NCBI RefSeq assembly: GCF_932276165.1
Contig: NC_063993.1
Location: forward strand, 9,434,001 to 9,498,000
Length of the DNA stretch: 64,000 bases
Direction: 5' to 3'
DNA from: Plutella xylostella
Taxonomy: Eukaryota > Arthropoda > Insecta > Lepidoptera > Plutellidae
Part shown: piece by piece, positions 10,672 through 22,726 of the stretch
How positions within the stretch are numbered: the first letter of the stretch is position 1
Layout of the letters: each line of letters begins with the position of its first letter
Program-made: the position numbers and the translations under genes
The notes under the pieces: generated by a model
Seen by the model: the letters and a program-made list of their open reading frames with translations, nothing else
Databases searched by the model: none
Told to the model about the DNA's origin: nothing

Positions 10672-10870
10672 GGGGGTCATTCTGGACTTTTGTTCTACAA
10701 GTTTTAAAAATTAACAAAAAAAAACCTTTTTCATAGAAACTTTGATGACACGTGACTTTTTACCATGGAAAACGAATATATTTTTTCGCGAATTTGCAAA
10801 ACTCGTAGAACAAAAGTTGTTCAGAATGACCCCTTGAGTTGAGTCATCCCCTTTCGGCTTAGTATACCCT
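10672..10870. mobile_element. Family N fold-back MITE
   Basis: GGGGGTCATTCTGGACTTTTG at the left is inverted as CAAAAGTTGTTCAGAATGACCCC at the right (ends 10833). The outer flank GTTGAGTCATCCCCTTTCGGC (to 10870) recurs in other fragments of this family, so the element may extend further. Partial copies are seen at 19128-19150, 31847-31935, 40401-40435 and 52364-52450. Confidence 0.6.
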
Positions 10871-12320
10871 TAGTATCTACACTTTAATACCTTTCTACAA
10901 GTAAGTAAATACTACATTTGTTTAGAAAGCTAATCGGGTTCCGAGTATGGAGAAAAGTGGCACCCCTATTAATTTCTACTCTTTCCTGGTGCTTACCAGT
11001 GTAATTAAAAATTATACTTACCCTCAAATCACTACTTGAAAATAATTGTCAATAAAGTTGGCGAGTAAAAGTTTATGACCCACTGTGCAAACTTACATGT
11101 GTGCGTGTCACTGCGTGTGCTGTGTGAAGAGCATTGAAAACCCAAATTTGGCGGGGCACGTCACCCTGTACGGGCCCTTAAACAAATAGTTTTCGCCAAA
11201 CTGTCAAACCTGTACTAGACCCCCAGTACCCTGCACTTCTGATGTAGCGTAAACACTCCATTGGAAATGGATGTTTTAATTTGTAATTGAAAAAGACTAT
11301 TCGATTCCGTCTACATTATCCACCGAGACGGGTTCCGATTGCCGTGATTTCTCGGAAATTTCGAATTTACTCCATCTACTAGTGCGCCGGGGGTCGCAGA
11401 AATAATAAACTGAAACAGGCCCCGCGGCACGAGCCCGATATCGACGTCGGTAAACTCGTTTAATGTGTCCCACCAATCACAGCGCAGTATTTATGGCAAA
11501 ACGCGATAATGTGACGTTTGTCTGCTGAGATAACGGACTCGTGCAGCGGCAGCAGATCTAGTAAACTAGGTGTTTATTTATGTTACCTTCTCATCCGTAT
11601 ATCAATATATTTCTAAATTCGTATTCCTTATTTTTCTAAATAATTCATTGGTTCTTAATAATTAAATACCTACCTACTCTGTTTTCTAGTGAACACATTA
11701 ATGCCAGTAAAACTTAACGGCCCCACATATTTTAAGTATGTTAGTTAACTAACTAGTTTTTGGTAACTAGCCACATCACATCTACTTAAGCATAAGAATA
11801 TGCAAGAACGCAACTTTTTACCTCTATTACATACGTAGTAAAAGTCATTTTCTTCTTTAAAAGAAAATTCGATCGCTTTGCCAAATAGGCATAACATAGT
11901 AGCAATGTAAATTTCAACTTATTGTGATAGCAATTGTGTTCATATTCCTTTGAACACGTAAGGCTCAGATGTGGGAGTCTATTATATTTTATGTTAATTG
12001 AATCACTGCCAGCTAACGACATAAGACAGCGTTAGAGCTTACTGCTTCAAGTTTTAGAGAGTGCCTGGCTGACTGTACCTATCTATACTTACCTTCATTT
12101 GTTTTTCTAAAGAGTAGAGTTCTCAAAAACGTTTGCGTGACTGAAAAGTTTTTTAGGGATTACAGAAATCATAATAGTTTTCAACTAGCACATCGGAAAA
12201 CATTATGTAGTTTTATATCAACCAAATCACACATTGAATTGGGTCAAATGCAGCCAAACTAGTACTAAATAGATGTACCTAGATTATGAAGACACGCTGT
12301 TTAATTTTATCAATATGAAA
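10871..12320. other. unassigned sequence with a GC-richer island
   Basis: No gene. The part at about 11270-11570 is richer in GC and CpG, high in complexity and without an open frame. It could be a conserved regulatory element, which is inference only. The rest is AT-rich. Confidence 0.45.
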
Positions 12321-12519
12321 TCCTAACTAATATTATACATGTGAAAGTAACTGTGTCTGTCTGTCTATTACTCTTTCACGCCAAAACTACTCAACTGATT
12401 TGAATGTAATTTGGTATACATATGGTCTAGACCCTGAGAAAGAACATAGCCTACTTTTTATCCCGGAATTCCCAAGGGAAAACTTTTTAAGGCGAAGCGA
12501 AGTTTGCGGGAACAGCTAG
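12321..12519 (+). mobile_element. Helitron-like short repeat (TC...CTAG)
   Basis: The element begins TCCTAACTAATATTATA after an A and ends AACAGCTAG before a T. TC and CTRR ends inserted between A and T are the Helitron signature. The interior has CTGTCTGTCTG, ACTCTTTCACGCCAAAAC and TTTTTATCCCGGAATTCCC. The copy at 22512-22726 is reversed and has the same ends. The required 3' hairpin is weak here, so the class remains an inference. Confidence 0.65.
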
Positions 12520-12534
12520 TAAAAAAATAATTGC

Positions 12535-12628
12535 GGAAAATGACATTTTACGGAAACACAACACACGGTTTTGACAGCACTGAAATTAGAAATTGTACCT
12601 TCAAAAATCGACATCAATGTTGAACTTT
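12535..12628 (+). mobile_element. Family F MITE, diverged fragment
   Basis: AATGACATTTTACGGAAACA and AAATCGACATCAAT recall the element at 37541-37708. The left end is missing and similarity is modest. Confidence 0.35.
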
Positions 12629-12656
12629 ATTGAAAGTGTAATAAATATAACAGAAG

Positions 12657-12873
12657 GTACGATGGCCTGCGCCTAAAAGTATACAGGCGGAGTTTTTAAA
12701 ATAGCGATCCCTGATGATGAAGGGACTAGCTACATCTGTTATAAATCCGGGGAAGTGTTGTGTGTGATGTGTGTAGCAGTGGTGTTTATGTGGATGTGCT
12801 TGAGCAGCATGTGAGTTTGAGATCGCTATTTTAAAAAGTCTGCCTGTGTACTTTTAGGCGCAGGCCACCGTAC
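12657..12873. mobile_element. fold-back element with 53-bp arms
   Basis: Arms 12657-12709 and 12821-12873 are inverted repeats (GTACGATGGCCTGCGCC against GGCGCAGGCCACCGTAC), with about four mismatches in 53 bp. The 111-bp centre is GT-rich and has no open frame. The outer GTAC may be a 4-bp target duplication or simply part of the arms. Confidence 0.75.
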
Positions 12874-13297
12874 ATAAAACTTGAAACGACTGTAAAATAG
12901 GCGGTAAAATACCAGTTAATATTACACACACTTTAATTCCTGTTGCCAACTAAAATAAAATACATATTACAGCAGTGCCGCTAAAAGCGAACACTTATTT
13001 CCCAACCGCAGTGTCTCAGGCACTGAAAGCATGTTATTTTTACCCTCTGTGCTAAATTCTGAGCAAGGAAATTGAATTTTTCGAATTCCAATTCTTACCG
13101 TAGACCCAGTGTAAGAGGACCTGCCCACACGGCCGGGGAATTTCCGTCATTGTACAACATTAACGGGGAAACTGCTCCAGTGGCGCTAGTGTCGCGATGT
13201 TACCAGAATCTGTCATTTATAGATATAGTGAATGGATATTTCTAAAAAAATACGATGAATAGACACACGTTTTAAAAAATACCTGTTCTGGTCGTTT
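12874..13297. other. unassigned sequence
   Basis: No gene. It contains a moderately GC-richer, high-complexity patch at 13095-13200. Confidence 0.4.
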
Positions 13298-13550
13298 AAC
13301 TGTGTGGGTTGAATAGCATAAAATGCTTTTAGTATTGAATCCACCCTTTGTACACTTACCCCCTTATTCATAGAGAAGTTACAGAACGTTTTAACTAATA
13401 AACTGTTTTGTCCCTCTCCGACAAGGAACAATTTGTTCTTTGACAGAGAGGGACAAAACAGTATATTAGTTAAAACGTCTTGTAACTTTTCTATGAATAA
13501 GGGGGTTATTTTTATTTGTGTTTGTGCAATAAAGGATAAAATAAAATAAC
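13298..13550 (+). mobile_element. Family D repeat (LINE/SINE 3' end) interrupted by a MITE
   Basis: AAAATGCTTTTAGTATTGAAT, CCACCCTTTGTACACTTA and, after the interruption, TTTGTGCAATAAAGG with an (AATAA) tail match the complete copy at 34448-34619. AATAAA is the likely polyadenylation word. The MITE at 13359-13505 splits it at TTA. Confidence 0.65.
13359..13505. mobile_element. Family C fold-back MITE with TTA duplication
   Basis: A 147-bp near-palindrome: CCCCCTTATTCATAGAGAAG at the left and CTTTTCTATGAATAAGGGGG at the right, with long arms meeting near GGAACAATTTGTTC. TTA flanks it at 13356-13358 and 13506-13508. A 3-bp TTA target and G/C-run ends suit PIF/Harbinger-type MITEs (inference). 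It is inserted in the family D repeat. Confidence 0.8.
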
Positions 13551-15029
13551 GCAGGTCGTGCTATAGGTAGCAAGTAGAAAGTTTATTCACATGATCCATA
13601 TCAGAGAACTCATATCACAAATAGAAGAAATTACTAGATGTTTTTATAATTTTCATTTTCTTTTTCATCCGCAACGCACAATCTTCCAGTCAGGTTACAA
13701 ATATAAGAAATTCGTGTCAATTGTAGAGTTCAATAGTAAATGGGTAGAAACTTGAGCGCTTTTGTTCTCTAACGCAGCCGCCTGACTACATCTGGAATGC
13801 ATCTCCTATTTCCCTATTGGGTTTCAATAAACGTTACCTGGGGGATGACACGTGGAGTGCCTCGTAAAAATATTGCTTAGTACATGCTCAGTACGAAAAG
13901 AAACACGATCTTTCTAAGAGAAGTAAGGTTCGTTTTTAGGGATATTTTTTTTACTGTAAGAATGACGTGTTTTTCTTGTAGCGACTAGCTAGTAATGGTG
14001 TATGGAAGCCGAATGATCTTGCGTCTTTTATAATTTGTGTGATCAATTTCTCATTTACATACTGTCATATTAAATAAGTTAAAAACCTTTTAATGTTTTT
14101 TTTAGTTTAGATTATTGCAAGTATCGAGTTTCATGTTTACTATTAAAAGAATTTTTTTACTATTTTCAAGTAGTTTTCACAGAGCTATTACCATAAATAC
14201 TTAGCTCTACTAAATACATTATGTAAAGTAAATTACCGCCGGATGATAATTGGTGCGAGGTCTAAATTAATGACCCTTTCATACTTGAATATTCGAAAAG
14301 TTTCAAGTATTTAACTTGGGGACTTCTAATAACGCCATCATTTTAATTTGCCCTAATTCCACAGCCCTGTTGCAGTTTCATACTTTCAGGGAACTCAAGT
14401 AAAATAATAGGTATTATCTCGAAATATGAATTGTAAGTAACATTCCATTTTTATTATATTTTTTGAGTAGATAAACTAAATAGCTTCGCTACGCGTTATA
14501 ATGTTTTCCTTCCCATGAATGATTTTTTCACGTCCCTAAGGATTTTGTTCCCTAATAAAAAAAAGTCACGTGGCCACCTACTACAAATTTGGAGTTTCCA
14601 AAGATTGAGTTTACGATGATTCTCTTTAGTTTTTTTTTACTTCCAGCATCTTACTGTCATTGTCTTCAATTCCTTTACTCCAATTACAACTAGTAAGTTC
14701 TAAGTTTGCACATATCGCTTGTGGAGCGTAGATATTATCACCGTGCCTAAATGTCAAACTCCTATAGTCACTAAGACCATTACATACCAGCATATCCTGA
14801 CCCCTACGCCAAAGGATCTCGGTCCTTAGAATAGAGGTGTTAAAAGTCAAGTGGTGGGTCATGGAAAGGTGGTGGAAGCGAGCTGAGTCAAGTTTGAGAA
14901 GGAATATCATGATGTTGGGAAGCGTCGCGGTTCGTGCAGCGTGTAATAGGTATTGGCAAAGAGGTTCTAGTTGGAATTATGTTACACATCTATGCCTAAT
15001 AGAATTATCCCGCATTGGAGCTGTAGATA
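13551..15029. other. AT-rich unassigned sequence
   Basis: No gene. Overlapping open frames on opposite strands at 14626-14910 and 14837-15049 have no recognisable domain. Confidence 0.45.
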
Positions 15030-15130
15030 GATTATTATTATTATTATAAATTCTTTATTGCACATAAAAAAAAAACATTGTACAAAGGCGAACTTAATGC
15101 TAGTAGCATTCTCTACCAGTTTACCTTTGG
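15030..15130 (-). mobile_element. Family D repeat, reversed copy
   Basis: ATTATTATTATTATAAATTC begins the tail side; CTTTATTGCACA, TTGTACAAAGGCG and TTAATGCTAGTAGCATT follow. This is the complement of the 3' part of 34448-34619 (TTTAGCATTAAGTCCACC, TTTGTACA, TGTGCAATAAAG). An A10 run lies inside. Confidence 0.6.
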
Positions 15131-18100
15131 TGATGTCGAGAAAGTGGTTGGTAGTGAGATTAGTAGGTAACAATTTTAAATGTATGAATATACTTAGTTA
15201 TAGTTGGTTAGTTTGGTGTGTTTCATGATCATTGCGACAGACAGTGCGAGGCTATAATATATACCTACTAATATTCTCACAGGAAATATATTTTCTACGC
15301 GAAATGAAGATCGCATAAATGTAGTCTACATACAAAACCAGCCAAACCCATATTTTTAAGAAAGATATTTCTTGTTAATATTCGGTGCTTTAATAAATAT
15401 TTATTTTCCAGAGGCGGCTACCAAAATTCTAATAATATGTTTCCTAATATTTTAAAAGCTCGCATACAGAACGACTGACGGCCCGAATATATACATTTAC
15501 GTCAGTCACAGCCACGAGGGTCAGATACATGTGTAGAGTCCGCGCCGTCACTGAAGAACGATAGCCGCAGGGCGCTGTTATCAACTTAGTATTATTTACT
15601 CTTTAGCTGCACTCGTAGATATTTACGTTAGCCTTCATTCTAGTTATAGGGTATTGAGGGGTAGGTTTTAAAAATTGGAATTAGCATAACAAGTGCGTGA
15701 AACGTGGCAATTTTGTGAAAAAACGCTTTCAAACGGAAGTTATGATTTTTGTTTAATTGGGGGCGCTAGCCTACCTTACACTTCACTTTATGTCTATTCT
15801 GAAAATAACAAAAGGTGTGTCTACTCTATGACACACGGAGTGCGCCGTTTGACAACGTTGGCTCAACGTTCACGAGCGACTAGTCATGCTGCAGTTTTCA
15901 TAAACGTTTCAGTAAATAATCTTCGTGTTTGTCTCTATAAGGCGCATTTTGGTTTCGACGAAAACCGGCGTGCGGTCGCGAACTTATTTTGACTGTAAAT
16001 AGTGTCACTTTCACAATAATAAAGAACTTTAAGGGAATAACGAAGGCTACATGGCAAAAAAATATACTTAACTTCTGTTTAAAAGCATTTTTGTAAGACC
16101 AACTAGGAAGTTCGTCATGCTAATTTAAATAAATTAAGTACACATCTTTCTAAATGTCATTAGAGCTTTTGTTGTTGTTATGATTACTGTATTTTTATAA
16201 ATAATTGTTTGTATTCAAATGCTTCGGAATTATTAGCTATGACTTATATGGTAAGCTTCAGAGTTAGAGTCATTAAAAATAAGTAAATCCCTTTATCACT
16301 ATGACTTGTGTGGCCTCACCCTAAGGAAACTCGAACTGGCTTTGAACTAGCAGTTTGACTTTCGAATTTTCAGCTGTTCAGTTTAATCCTTGACTATTTA
16401 TTCCACTCAATTATAACCGTAGGTAATTAACATTCATTAAAACCATTTAAAATTCGTAATTATTTCAGTAACCGGAACCGGTCACCAACTGTTGAAGTTC
16501 TCACAAAAAAACATGGCGTGATGGAATAAACCGCTGATTATTATGTCTAGATAATAAAATTATACTTTTTTTAATAGAAAGACCTGCAATTTACCGTACT
16601 TATTTTTCCGTTCTGTAGTAGATAATGCTATATTTAAATAAATAGAACAATTTTGCTTCGGATTATAACTGAATATACTGCATTGCTTAAATGATTTCGA
16701 ACTGAATGGTTTAAATATTATATTTCTGTACAGTCAGCGAAAGAGAATGTATACCCTCGTACGCAAACAATTTTATTTTAAACTCCACGATCCACGTACG
16801 CGTGATATGTGGTATGACCTTAGACAAGTGTATGACAAATACTAATCAATATAGCTTGTGTGTGTGTATCGATACAATATTATTTGATTTATCTATATTC
16901 TGCCTTAAAATGAGCTCTCAGAGTAACTATTGTAGTATACCTATTGAAAATATATTTCTGTTGACAAAATTTTTCATGCCTTGGACCGGCCTCCGTACAT
17001 TTTTGTCAGTCCTCAGCCTTTCTGGATCAAATACTGTACAGTCAACTAATTATATAATTATCCACCCTCAGTAGTATGGACTTACCATATAGCAGTATCG
17101 GACCAACGGCAAACAGTTCCCAAGTTCGATACTCTGAGGGTTTATTCTCCGCAAGATATTCGCAACCCAATCGCAAACTGTCATTTACCATTTAGATCTC
17201 AAAAATACGCAACGTTTTCGAGGGTCCTTAAAAAAAAGTTTAGGAACATATATTCAATGAATACATTCAGCAGTTGATGCTGGAAAGCTAAAGCTTATGT
17301 TCAATTTTCGATGTTGAGAACTAGACAATAATAATTTATTTGCTATAATAATGGCATTTCTGAGACTGAAGTGACAATGGATCCAGTTTTACTGTTATAT
17401 AATGGTCACACAAATGTGTTTGTGACATGAGAATCTAAACTCTGAGCAGATGCTTCAGGAATTGTCGCAGATTTAATTAAAGAAAGTTTTGGAAGAGCGA
17501 CTACGCATCCGCTGAACTTAAGCGTAAACATTTGTTTAGATATGCTAAAACTGGCGAGTTTCAATTTTGGAACGTTCCAGAATATTTATGGATAATTAAG
17601 GGCCGTTTGTGTTGTCTGTGTGTGAGTGTGTTTGGAACTGTGTACATTGTTCGTAAACATTTTTCGGATTGCGGATCGCGGGTGCCAGATGAGTTTGCGA
17701 TGTCTATGGCCAGTTTGAAAGTTATTTTGTGGGTTTCTGAGTTATTTACTGGTGTTCAGTTTATTACAATTTGCGTTTCAAATTCATAAGTTATGCATGA
17801 CATTTTAATTAACAACCTCGTGGTTTTTCAAAGTCTTATTAGGGATAGGTAAGTCCGCTATTGTTTCTACTATACAGACATTATTCTGCTTATTATTATG
17901 TAGTTGACAATAATAGGAAATATGCATGTATTTTTTTATATTCTTATTCAAGAGTTTTACATCGCTTTATATAAAAAAAATCAACGCCAAAATACACGTC
18001 CACTATAAACGCCCAAAACTTTGTGTGAAGAGGTGTGACGTCATTACTTTCGTTTCACGGCTCAGAATAATGAGTCTCGCCAGTCGCGCCGACGCTCAGT

Positions 18101-18659
18101 TCTATGGGCATAGATTATTCTGAGATCGTCACATCCGCTCTAAGAAAATCCGTCACGTTTCAAAGATTTAAAGTTACCGAAGTTATTTTGTACTTTTTGA
18201 CAATTATTTACTCGCTCATAAATGAATTATAATCAAAAAATGATGGAGGCATCATTCTGAAATGACAAAGTTTATTAAAAATAATATTTGACCTTTATTT
18301 GAATCACATGCATATTCCATATTGCATCGATCGGTACGTGAAATGTTATCGCTGTTCGCTATACATCTGTAGAGCTTATGCTATACGTCGTCGCCATGAA
18401 TTTAATATATAGGAAGATCACACGGACATCCGATCACCGGCTGTGTCGTTTCCCGGTTGATTTTATGGTCGAAAAAATCATAATAATGGGCTAATCAAGA
18501 AGAGTTTCCATCAAAGGGCAGGTGTATTGTTTGTTATTGTGAGGCGACCCTTACAACGAAGGTTAATAAAGGTCCGGCCATTCTGTCATCATTGCCATTG
18601 ATGCGAGCGAGTTTATACAAACAAATGACTATCAGCACATCGGTCTGTCTGTCATGTGT
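15131..18659. other. 3.5-kb unassigned stretch
   Basis: I see no supported gene. A 99-codon frame at 15693-15992 (+) has fairly balanced composition and an AATAAA 28 bp past its stop, but matches no family I know. Another frame (17532-17789, +) is also unrecognised. An imperfect inverted repeat, CTCAGAATAAT against ATTATTCTGAG, lies at about 18062-18123. Confidence 0.4.
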
Positions 18660-18663
18660 TTAA

Positions 18664-18804
18664 GGGCCTGTTTCACAATGTCTGGTTAGTGGCTACCTGT
18701 AGGATAAAATGCATGCTGTCACTGTCAAAAAAATAATAACAGAGAGTGACAGCATGTATTTTATCTCACAGGTAGCCACTAACCAGACATTGTGAAACAG
18801 GGCC
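18664..18804. mobile_element. fold-back MITE with TTAA duplication
   Basis: A 141-bp near-palindrome: GGGCCTGTTTCACAATGTC at the left and GACATTGTGAAACAGGGCC at the right, with arms running through GGTTAGTGGCTACCTGT to ATGCTGTCACT. TTAA flanks it at 18660-18663 and 18805-18808. TTAA targets point to piggyBac- or Kolobok-type mobilisation (inference). Confidence 0.82.
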
Positions 18805-18832
18805 TTAAAGTAACTACGAAGTTATTATACTT

Positions 18833-18985
18833 GTACACTCAGGAGCAATGAAAGAGTTTCAGTGACAATAGCTCCAAATTACTCCTAAACGAAAAAGGCT
18901 AGCTTAATGACACCGTCTGCAATATTGTAGTATATTTAACAGAGATCCAGAATCATATTTAAAAATTTACTCTTTAAGTTGAAAA
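18833..18985 (+). mobile_element. Family A MITE, right-truncated
   Basis: TACACTCAGGAGCAATGAAAG, then CTCCAAATTACTCCTAAACG, GCTAGCTTAATGACACCGTCTGC and ATTTAACAGAG, the order seen at 56475-56691. The right terminal repeat is missing. Confidence 0.65.
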
Positions 18986-19867
18986 CCTTCCGGTAAAAGA
19001 AAATTTTTTGGTGTCATCACACAGCGCTGTTATTTGAAAAATCATTTATTCGTAAAATCATTGACTATAGGCGACTTGACTACAGTGTTTCAAAAATAGT
19101 AAGTACGTCTATAGTAAGCCCGGTCAGGGGGTCATTCTGGACAAAAAAAAAATCTATGAAAAATAAGAATAGTTGAATTATATGGACCCTTCTACACACG
19201 AGTAAATATTATATGCACGGGTAAATACACGGGTAAAAGCCAGTTAAGACTGTATTAACATATTTTTGCGCATATTATAATACACAGTAATATTTGTAGC
19301 TACTGAAAAAATAACACAACGGCGCCTTTTTTGTCGTCGGATTTTGATTAGCGTTGTTATTAGCATTCGACGTAATGAAAAGTCCTTGATTTCGCTTTCA
19401 TCAACTCCGCCTTTTGTGAGACTTGAAAAAGGGAAAAAGTCCTGTGTGTTCCCGGAATATTATTCCCTTTGATTATGATTACCTACCGAATTCAGTGTGA
19501 TTCTCTGTACCGCAGAACTGTGTGTTTAGAATTTTTCCCAAATTCAGGAGGTACTGGTGTTTTTCTGACATTTAATAAAGTTGATTATTTTATTATCACT
19601 GCAAATGCTTATGAAAAATTCAAAGATTACCTGTAAAAATAGCATTTACTGTAGAAAATAAGTTTTAATTCATACATCATTATAGCCCAGAACATGATTT
19701 TTGTTATATCCTTCCTCATCCAACATCTGCCAACTTGACTTGTTTCATCACCAAAACACAGATAATAATAATTATAACTAATAGGTATATTATACTTACC
19801 TTTTTTTACCTTCGCCCAATTAACTGAGTACACTGTATCAAAATCCATAGCTACTATACTCAATCAT
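18986..19867. other. unassigned sequence
   Basis: No gene. GGGGGTCATTCTGGAC at 19128-19150 is one end of family N. Otherwise AT-rich and unrecognised. Confidence 0.4.
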
Positions 19868-19875
19868 CTCACACG

Positions 19876-20353
19876 TAGGGCATGCAATACCGTAATACCG
19901 GTATTGCTAATACCGGGATCCCGGACAAAATCCACGTTTTTTTCAATACCGGTATTGAAAGTTAATACCGGTATTGAAGTAATACCGGAATCGGTAATTT
20001 TTTAGGCTATAAATCAAGCGATTAAGATGTAGTTAGCCTTGTGCTCCTATATACCATGAAAGTGCACTTGTTTTCAACCGTTACATGCGGTTTTTGGCCT
20101 TTGGAAACCTACTTGTTATCCATGCGTTCTAAAATTTTAGCTCTAATACTCAATTCTCGTAAAAAATATTACATAATACAGAATTTGATTGCTTTTTCTT
20201 GTTGTAGTTTGCCCTATACGACCTTTAAACAAAATATATGTCATTTATAACAAGGAAGGCTAATACCGGTATTAATACCGGGATCCCGGTATTGAGTTCT
20301 AATACCGGAACTCAATACCGGTATTGAAAATATTACCGGTATTGCATGCCCTA
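19876..20353. mobile_element. hAT-type non-autonomous element with ACCGGTAT arrays
   Basis: A 478-bp element with inverted ends TAGGGCATGCAATACC / GGTATTGCATGCCCTA and an exact 8-bp duplication CTCACACG (19868-19875 and 20354-20361). An 8-bp target and TAGGG-type ends are hallmarks of hAT elements. Both subterminal zones repeat the palindrome AATACCGGTATT at least five times and share ATACCGGGATCCCGG; these may be transposase-binding sites. The centre (20000-20255) is AT-rich with only a 69-codon chance frame, so it must depend on a transposase elsewhere. Confidence 0.88.
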
Positions 20354-20461
20354 CTCACACGGCATTGTCCGTTGTAAACAGCAATATCAGTGTGCATAAA
20401 TTGAGAATAATCCCCTTCTGGTCACTCGCCAATATGCCTTGACTGCCTATTGCCTTAGGAG

Positions 20462-20651
20462 ATTGTCCACCGCCGCCGTCACCGTCACGTCACGAGAGCG
20501 AGATTATTTCAGGCCGAGTTTAATATGACTTGACGGTGACGTGACAGATGGACGGTGGACACGCGGCTAAGTAAAATGTATGTACCGCTACTTCGGCGCC
20601 GTCATCTCGTTCTCGATGACGCGACGGTGACGGCGGCGGTGGACAATCGCA
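20462..20651. mobile_element. GC-rich fold-back element with 8-bp direct repeats
   Basis: Left arm GATTGTCCACCGCCGCCGTC (from 20461) and right arm GACGGCGGCGGTGGACAATC (to 20648) are perfectly inverted. Similarity continues for about 43 bp through CACGAGAGCGAGAT. CTTAGGAG occurs at 20454-20461 and 20652-20659, a probable target duplication; the exact left boundary is uncertain by 3-4 bases. Confidence 0.75.
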
Positions 20652-20659
20652 CTTAGGAG

Positions 20660-21132
20660 ATTGTCTGAGTCTGTGTGTCTGTACACAATACCGTTGATAA
20701 AGCGGAGAGCCTCCACCGATTATTGGACCAATTATGGACGAGTCAATTATTCAGAGCAGATTTCCGCTTACGCTGAAGTCTGTCAGTAACTCAACGAATT
20801 GACAAAAGTTACGGTAGGTAGCTACATGCACGTGAAATCAATCACTTGCTACACAGATTTATTATTACATACTTACATAGTGTTTGTCTTTTTTGTACGT
20901 AACATCCCTAGCAAAAACGTGATTTGTTATTTAATAAGTACCTACTCGTAATATGCAGCTCAGTAGTATCGTCGATAAGCTGTGATAAAAAAGATGTTAC
21001 ATCACCGTTTTGTCATTATAGCAATGCTTCTAGAATGGCAGTACCTACGTGGCCAAACTGACAAACCGCCTATTTGTTCATTCAAACACTGGCTATTTGA
21101 TAATTTGACAAAGTATGAGTTTAACCTAACCT
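20660..21132. other. unassigned spacer
   Basis: No gene or repeat recognised. Confidence 0.4.
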
Positions 21133-21390
21133 GGGGGGTTACTCTCAAAATCGTCGAACGGCTCCACGGATCTAGCTTACGGTATTAAACGTGCCTGCAG
21201 GGCTACTACCGAAATCGAACGTACTTACGTACGAACAAGAGCTGCTGTCATGCAATCGGTAAGCCTAATACAACGAGATAGAGTCGTGTTTATCGCTGCA
21301 TATTTGTTGTTGCGAAGTTTCGGAGCGCTGCCCGCGTGCCAATTGCGTGACAATTCTTGTTCGTTCGTTCGTCGATTGAGTGAGTGACCC
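21133..21390. mobile_element. Family B element, longer copy
   Basis: Left end GGGGGGTTACTCTC and right end GAGTGAGTGACCCCCC are inverted. The interior has TTAAACGTGCC, CATGCAATCGG, TAATACAACGAGATAGAGTC and TTGCGTGACAATTCTTG, in the family B order but with extra inverted material, which makes it 258 bp. Confidence 0.65.
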
Positions 21391-22511
21391 CCCTGACCCT
21401 ACACACATTTAGCACGGCTATAGGCCCGATAGAAAACGCGCCCTTTGATGACACATTTTTCTGACTTACATGACCGGCACCTGAAAACTTTTCCATCACC
21501 TCTAAGGCCAACCACAACTTTCAGCCTTATCTTCCATGAACTTATAAAGGTAACACTATACCTCCTAGGTATTCCACCTGAGTAAGATCTGAATGAGATC
21601 TGACCCCAGCTGATTGCCTCTTCATGGCTGAAGGTGCCCCAAGCCACAGCAAGTTATGCAACAAGCGGAGACACCGCAAAATGCTAATGCACAAACTTAG
21701 ATGCGAGATAGAACCAAGACTTCTGGATTTACTCTTGATTTCGTGTTGCGAAGTTATGATCGCCATGCACTGTGGGAATATTAATTCTCAGGCTATAATC
21801 CTTGCTTGCCACGTTACTATGATCCTTATTTATATCAGCTAGAGGTAAAGGTATATATGTATACTATTATATTCGTACATTAGCACATACATACTTGAAT
21901 ACGATACCCATTCCTCAAAATATTTATTCACCTATCTCTATCACTCACACAGTCAAACATTTGTCTGGGATATGATGAGATGACGCGGTGCTGGTAGGTA
22001 TACCGGCCACACATGTACCGGTAAAACCGGTATAGGTACTTGAACGGTATACCGGAACAGAAGATTTTTGATTTAAGTATAAACATTATATATTATTAAT
22101 AACCATCCAATATTATATCGAAACAGGAAGCAAATCGATCCCTCGGCTGTCACCATCAATGATAATTAAAACTCAAAACGAGGTCAGCATTAAAATTACC
22201 TGCGACATGACTGCTCTTTATGCTTTTTATTTGGCGAAGCGTTCATTATGCAATGACCGACTTTATAATTGTGGTTAAAACCCATTAATGGTTTAATTAA
22301 TAACTTGTTTGTGTTTTAATCCTCCTGACATTGATGCCATCCCACGGGAGGTTTCGTTAAAAACAATTCATCAAGCCATGTACCGGCGCACGCTAATTTC
22401 ATTTCATATTCAAACACGAGTAATGAGCAGTATACATGTACATACATTCGTAATTATTGTCATTAACTGGAAGAATACGGATCGTATTATGATACCAAAC
22501 TTATTTACCTA
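21391..22511. other. unassigned sequence
   Basis: No supported gene. Overlapping short frames on both strands (21290-21842) lie in a GC-richer stretch with no domain I can name. ACCGGTA-type words recur at 22000-22055 but without element ends. Confidence 0.4.
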
Positions 22512-22726
22512 CTAGCTGTTCCCGCGCGCTTCGCTTCGCCTTAAAAAGTTTTCCCGTGGGAATTTCGGGATAAAAAGTAGCCTATGTTCTTTCCCAGGGT
22601 CTAGACCGTATGTATACCAAATTTCATTCAAGTCCGTTCAGTAGTTTTGACGTGAAAGAGTAACAGACAGACAGACAGACAGACAGACACAGTTACTTTC
22701 GCATTTATAATATTAATTAGTTAGGA
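22512..22726 (-). mobile_element. Helitron-like short repeat, reversed
   Basis: The complement starts TCCTAACTAATTAATATT after an A and ends CTAG before a T, the same termini as 12321-12519. It contains the (CAGA)n block at 22668-22690 and CGAAATTCCCACGGG on the minus strand. On the plus strand it is followed by a short run of GGATTA units. Confidence 0.68.

Noticed and set aside
10334..10717. 127-codon open frame (-)
   Set aside because: Lies over a common interspersed repeat and part of a fold-back; a shadow of repeat sequence.
15693..15992. 99-codon frame followed by AATAAA
   Set aside because: Composition is more balanced than average and a polyadenylation word follows, but no family, no splice structure and no homologue known to me; listed only within the unassigned stretch.
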